Source: Diadema setosum (lineage: Eukaryota; Echinodermata; Echinoidea; Diadematoida; Diadematidae). Taken from it: a DNA stretch of 64,000 nt. Below the pieces are notes generated by a model. That model made no database searches. It worked only from the letters and a program-made list of their open reading frames with translations, and had not been told where the DNA came from. Location: assembly GCF_964275005.1 (NCBI RefSeq), contig NC_092701.1:5934715-5998714 (forward strand), read 5' to 3'. This document shows positions 60,197-64,000 of this stretch, piece by piece. The position numbers and the translations under genes were made by a program. Positions within the stretch are counted from its first letter, which is position 1. Every line of letters begins with the position of its first letter.

Positions 60197-60849
60197 CACA
60201 TGAACACACACGAGATAAATCCCTTGTTATGAGAGAAAGAGGAAAGGTGAGTAATGATTGATAGGGATAGACTACCTTCACGGTGGACAGAGAAAAGCGA
60301 GAGGGAAGAGGAAGATGATGGGTCAAAACCAGGGCACGTGAGGCATGAGATATAAGCTCCTCAAAATAAAGAAGTGCTACATGGAGTTGTGGTAAACGAT
60401 AGACGATTGTGGTTAAAAAAATATTGCAAAAAGTATAACTCATTCTGAAGTGTAACATTTCTTCAAAATGTCTTTAATTCAATGGTAAAGGCATTCAAAC
60501 TTAAAACTTCTTTTATACTATACTATCAAGAGAAATCCGAAATTTCGGAACAGTAAAAGAAAATACAGATTTAGCGAAAATAGTTTTGGTTAAAGGCATT
60601 GACATTTACTGGATTACCGGGTAGGATATGAAGGGACGGCTTCGTGTTTTATGAACATAGAGTCAGAATACAGAGGGAGAAATTAAGCTTGTACATAAAT
60701 CGTCCTAAATGCAAACGATACAAATCGTAAATCCTTAAGATGTTGTTTTCATAAGATGATGTCTCAGTATGGCATCTCCGTGATTCCTGGCAAATAATAC
60801 AAAGAACTTTGTTTTCTGTCGTAATGATATCCTTTTTATTAAAAGTAAG
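60197..60849. other. F2 core, no gene seen
   Basis: The minus-strand frame at 60180-60458 overlaps the pogo-like end and has no recognised domain. Confidence 0.4.
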
Positions 60850-61465
60850 AGTTGGAGGGGGGTGGGGGGCAGTGACCCGGGAGGTAGTTACCCAGGGAGT
60901 AATTGACGTGGTGCACTGTCCTGGGGGTAATTTTCCTCTTGATAGTTGTCGGGGAGGGGAAGTTGTAGGCCTACTTATCCGGGGTAATCATCCATGGGGA
61001 GTTATCGGAGGGGGTAGTTATCGGGTGGAAGTTATCTGGGGTCTAGTTATCGGAGGAGGGGGTAATTAACCTGGGGATAATTATCCTGGTGGTAATTATC
61101 GGGGGGGGGGGGTAGTTATCCGGAGGGTAATTATCCGGGGGGTAATTATCCGGGGGGTAATTATCCGGGGGTAGTTATCCGAGGGGTAGTTATCCGGGGG
61201 GTAGTTATCCTGGGGGTAGTTACCCAGGGGGTAGAAGTTCTCCTGGGGGTAGTTACCCAGGGGGTAGTTTTCCGGGGGGTAGTTATCCAGGAGGTAGTTG
61301 TCCGGCGGGTAGTTGTCCTAGGGGGTAATTACCCTGGAGGGTAATTGCCCTTGGAGGGTAGTTGTCCGGGGGGTAGTTGCCCTAGGGGGGAATTGTCCTG
61401 GGGGGTAATTATCCGGGTGGTAGTTATCCGGAGGGTGGTTTTCCAGGGGGTACTGTTCCTAGACC
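60850..61465 (+). repeat. right F2 minisatellite, unit GGGGGGTAGTTATCC
   Basis: The inverted counterpart of 56378-56935, with the same families of variants (TAGTTATCC, TAATTATCC, TAGTTACCC, TAGTTGTCC). Strand bias puts all G on the plus strand, so the single strands are G-quadruplex-prone. Confidence 0.95.
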
Positions 61466-62263
61466 CTCGAAATTGTTGTTTTTTTTCCTCGAAAGTGTCA
61501 CTCAACCCTCCGTATTATGCTCGTCTGTAGGCCTATACGGTGCCTAATTTTTGTTTGTTTTTTTTAATTTTCTATCAAAGAAGATGGCTGGATAACCCAT
61601 ATTCAGCTGCAAAAGCTGGTCTTCCATATGGGGTCCAGTTAGATGTTTTGCTCTTTGCGATGAATAAATGAAGTGGGATCTTTTACGTGCATGAGTTGTG
61701 ACTCTTTAACACGTGGGACCTCCATTTTATGTCCAATCCCAGGGAAATGTGCCTGTATATTCTTATTTGCTAAGCGCGAGTTCAAAATTGTCAATTAACA
61801 GGTGGACCTCTACTGCAAAATAAATAATCATCATAAATCCAAATATATTCACAGCCAGAATGAGAAACACATGCATACACGGCCCCATAGTAACTATATT
61901 CAGGACTTCTTTTAAATTGAATGCAGTTATTTGGAACATGGTTGCCTATTCACGAATTTGAATGACCGACGAGATTCCGTCGCCAGCTTGACATGAATTT
62001 GAATGCTCTTTGATGAAATGCGTGCTCCTCTCTTAAATTTGAATGCTCCGATAGTAAATTTGAATGTTCCGATAGTGTATTTGAATGCTCCGTTAGTGAA
62101 TTTGAATGCTTCGAGAGTGAGTTTGAATGTTCGGAGAGTGAATTCGAATGACCGGATTTTGAATTTGATTGCTGATTCAGTGCTGCGAGCGTGGAATGCG
62201 TGAAATCGAATGCTCGGAATACAAACTTGAATGACAAAAGTATGAAATTGACCGGGAAAACCT

Positions 62264-64000
62264 ATAGTAGTATTTTTTTTTTTTTTTTTTGCTTCTTATT
62301 TGAGAAATGTTTGTCCAGACTTTGTTGAGTCTTGTTCGCAGATGACAGACTCACAAAGACGTAGTTAAAGAAAGTAAATGGCAGTGGATGGATCGATGCA
62401 CACAATTTGGCTTCAAAAACACTCTGATGGAAAAAAACCATAACTCCCTAATAGACCATACATAGAGGCAGATTTTTTTTTTTTCGTAGGAAAGAGTGGC
62501 ATGAGCTAGAAATTTAACCAAGAAGATATGTTTCATTTCAAAAATACTCGAGTAAATGTCAATATACTATTTTGTAGGAAAAATACCTCATGATATTCTA
62601 TGTTAGCAGCCACTCGACTCGCACTGCCCAAAAATACTATTTAGGGAAAGGGAAAGCAATTATCAATGTAGATATTAAAATATCATGATTTGTTCCTAAA
62701 CAAAGAATTGAAGGAGTTGGAAGCAGGCACCACCTAGTTTTGTGAGAAATTTCCTATACACACTTCAATATCACTTAGAGACCGCTTGAACAGCACTCGG
62801 ACCCCCCCCCCCCATACCCTTTAGATATATTATTGAGGAACATTAAGTCTGCACGGCCCGTCCAGAGCGGTGCGAAATTCACCCGGACAGTCAGTCGTCA
62901 CGGCGTGCGAATCTCGCACAGAGCGTTGAGGACGTATGCACGCTCGGAGCGGTCCTGAATACATAATTAGCTAAGTAGGTCTTTTTAAACTATCGTTGTG
63001 CAGCCCCGGCATAACATTTACAGCTCATTTTTACATCAAATGAAAGAAGAAAGCTCAAGGTCTAATTTAATGAAAATGATTTGATAATACTGGAAAGGGA
63101 ATTAGGGTAAAAATACGAGTAATTTCACGCGTTGAAAATACAAAATTTAAACCCGAAAGAAGTGGGTCAAATACGTTCTTAACCAGACCTTGCATCTCTT
63201 TCAAACTAAATAAGTAGGATATTTGATTATCTTATTTTCAAAATATGGAAAAATCAAGTCACTCTATCTTTTATACCACATGGGATCCAGCAAATTACAA
63301 CAGTATGTCACATCGCTCTTTGTTCGAAATCGTCCCTTAGCGCCTTCGTACAATGCTGGATCGTGATTGGTCAGAAACGACGGTCGCATGACGTCATCAC
63401 ATTGTCTGCTACTGTGTTTTTTTTACTTCCTGTGTCGGGTCTCAAAGACGGGAACTCGGCTAAAACGTGTTTATAATAGGTTTATTCTGTCATATTCTGT
63501 CAAAATTTAGTAGATAATTATTTAAGGATTCGTTATCGCCACTTTGTGTTCGTATGGATCTGTCATTTGTTTGACTACTTGCAGATACGAGCACGTCAGC
63601 AATTTCACACGTAAAAAAAAAAAACACAACACTTGGGTTTAGTCGCGTATAGTATTATTTTTGTTACGATGTTTCTCATGCCTTTCTTTTCTGAAATGTT
63701 CCATTATGATTTTCTTTTCATGTTTAGTTTTACATCAAGTTGTCTTGCAAGTTACGGTTTAATAAATGAAATAGCCTTGTGTCTGTTTTTTTTCCTTGGA
63801 CATTCTCACTCCTTCAAATTATATTTCTGGTTTTGATGATATGTCCGCTAGATTATGATTTATCCATTTTTTTTTTTTATATTTTTTTTTAACTGGAACT
63901 TGGAAGCTGCAGCTGGGGACTACTGGTGATTTGCATGAATGTTAATCTTAGATAATCTGATGAACTATTAATCATGCCACATTTATTATTATTATTATTA
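62264..64000. other. no gene seen; CCAAT plus CRE-like patch
   Basis: A GC-richer patch at 62850-62960 and another at 63330-63450. The latter has ATTGG (inverted CCAAT) at 63366-63370 and a perfect TGACGTCA at 63389-63396, a promoter-like pairing, but no downstream coding exon is recognised before the window ends. The final bases are an ATT run. Confidence 0.4.

Larger units (their letters stand above)
56363..61470. mobile_element. F2: 5.1-kb minisatellite-armed foldback inserted in F3B, TSD AATTG
   Basis: AATTG at 56358-56362 and 61471-61475 brackets the element exactly where F3A reads continuously, giving an empty-site comparison; the match extends to 7 of 8 bp (CGCAATTG / CGAAATTG). The arms are inverted ~15-bp minisatellites: GGATAACTACCCCCC on the left (56378-56935) and GGGGGGTAGTTATCC on the right (60850-61465). 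Only the arms are inverted. The core holds a TGTGACC-family MITE, a MITE arm fragment and a pogo-like element. No transposase. It closely matches the described layout of sea urchin TU elements, whose outer domains are 15-bp tandem repeats. Confidence 0.85.
55652..62263 (-). mobile_element. F3B: inverted copy of F3A, interrupted by F2
   Basis: Same ends as F3A in the opposite orientation. 55652-56362 pairs with about 53900-54601, and 61471-62263 pairs with 53136-53890. By eye the arms are very similar: the ~150 bp around 53640-53790 against 61595-61745 show only a few mismatches. The outer flanks are also mirrored for 8 bp beyond the element ends (ACTACTAT before F3A, ATAGTAGT after F3B), which fits an inverted duplication that carried flanking DNA. 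About 1.5 kb without the 5.1-kb F2 insertion. Confidence 0.8.

Overview
This is a eukaryotic, metazoan window: AT-rich, intron-rich, dense in dispersed repeats, and with no bacterial operon structure. Three things suggest an echinoderm, most likely a sea urchin. There is a duplicated Golgi Gal-3-O-sulfotransferase-type gene. There is a NACHT (NLR-type) gene followed by short phase-0 LRR exons. There are also several foldback transposons whose inverted arms are minisatellite arrays, which resembles the TU elements described from sea urchins. The species cannot be fixed from sequence alone; amphioxus or another deuterostome remains possible.

Layout. 0-3.5 kb: non-coding, with a diverged ~165-bp tandem repeat, an AT microsatellite and a small foldback MITE. 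3.6-10.0 kb (+): sulfotransferase copy A, with a signal-anchor exon (3596-3750), a ~5.1-kb intron and a large catalytic exon (8897-10003) carrying one 1-nt frameshift. 10-16 kb: repeats and a retroelement remnant (-). 16.18-22.74 kb: a 6.56-kb foldback element (F1) with a perfect 5-bp target duplication, minisatellite ends, an inverted ~330-bp tandem array and two nested smaller transposons. 24.5-26.0 kb: a 1.5-kb foldback with TA flanks. 27.0-30.6 kb (+): sulfotransferase copy B, its catalytic exon split by a ~2.47-kb transposon whose removal together with one TSD restores the frame. 30.9-37.3 kb: several MITEs. 40.3-51.7 kb (-): an NLR-type gene with a NACHT exon at 50197-51744 (one frameshift) and LRR-like exons at 49248-49409, 47631-47813 and 40360-40536. 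Its introns hold a LINE RT remnant, a pogo-like MITE containing a tRNA-derived SINE, and other MITEs. 53.1-62.3 kb: a pair of near-identical inverted foldback elements (F3A, F3B), with F3B disrupted by a second giant minisatellite-armed foldback (F2, 5.1 kb, TSD AATTG).

How it fits together. Only two gene families are supported: a carbohydrate sulfotransferase (Golgi glycan sulfation) and an NLR-type innate immune receptor. Both belong to families that expand by tandem duplication in echinoderms. Most of the rest is layered transposable-element DNA, much of it non-autonomous and inverted-repeat in form, and the nesting gives relative insertion ages. Nothing in the window supplies a recognisable transposase for these elements, so they presumably depend on enzymes encoded elsewhere. 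All splice sites, domain calls and repeat boundaries were read by eye and are inferences.
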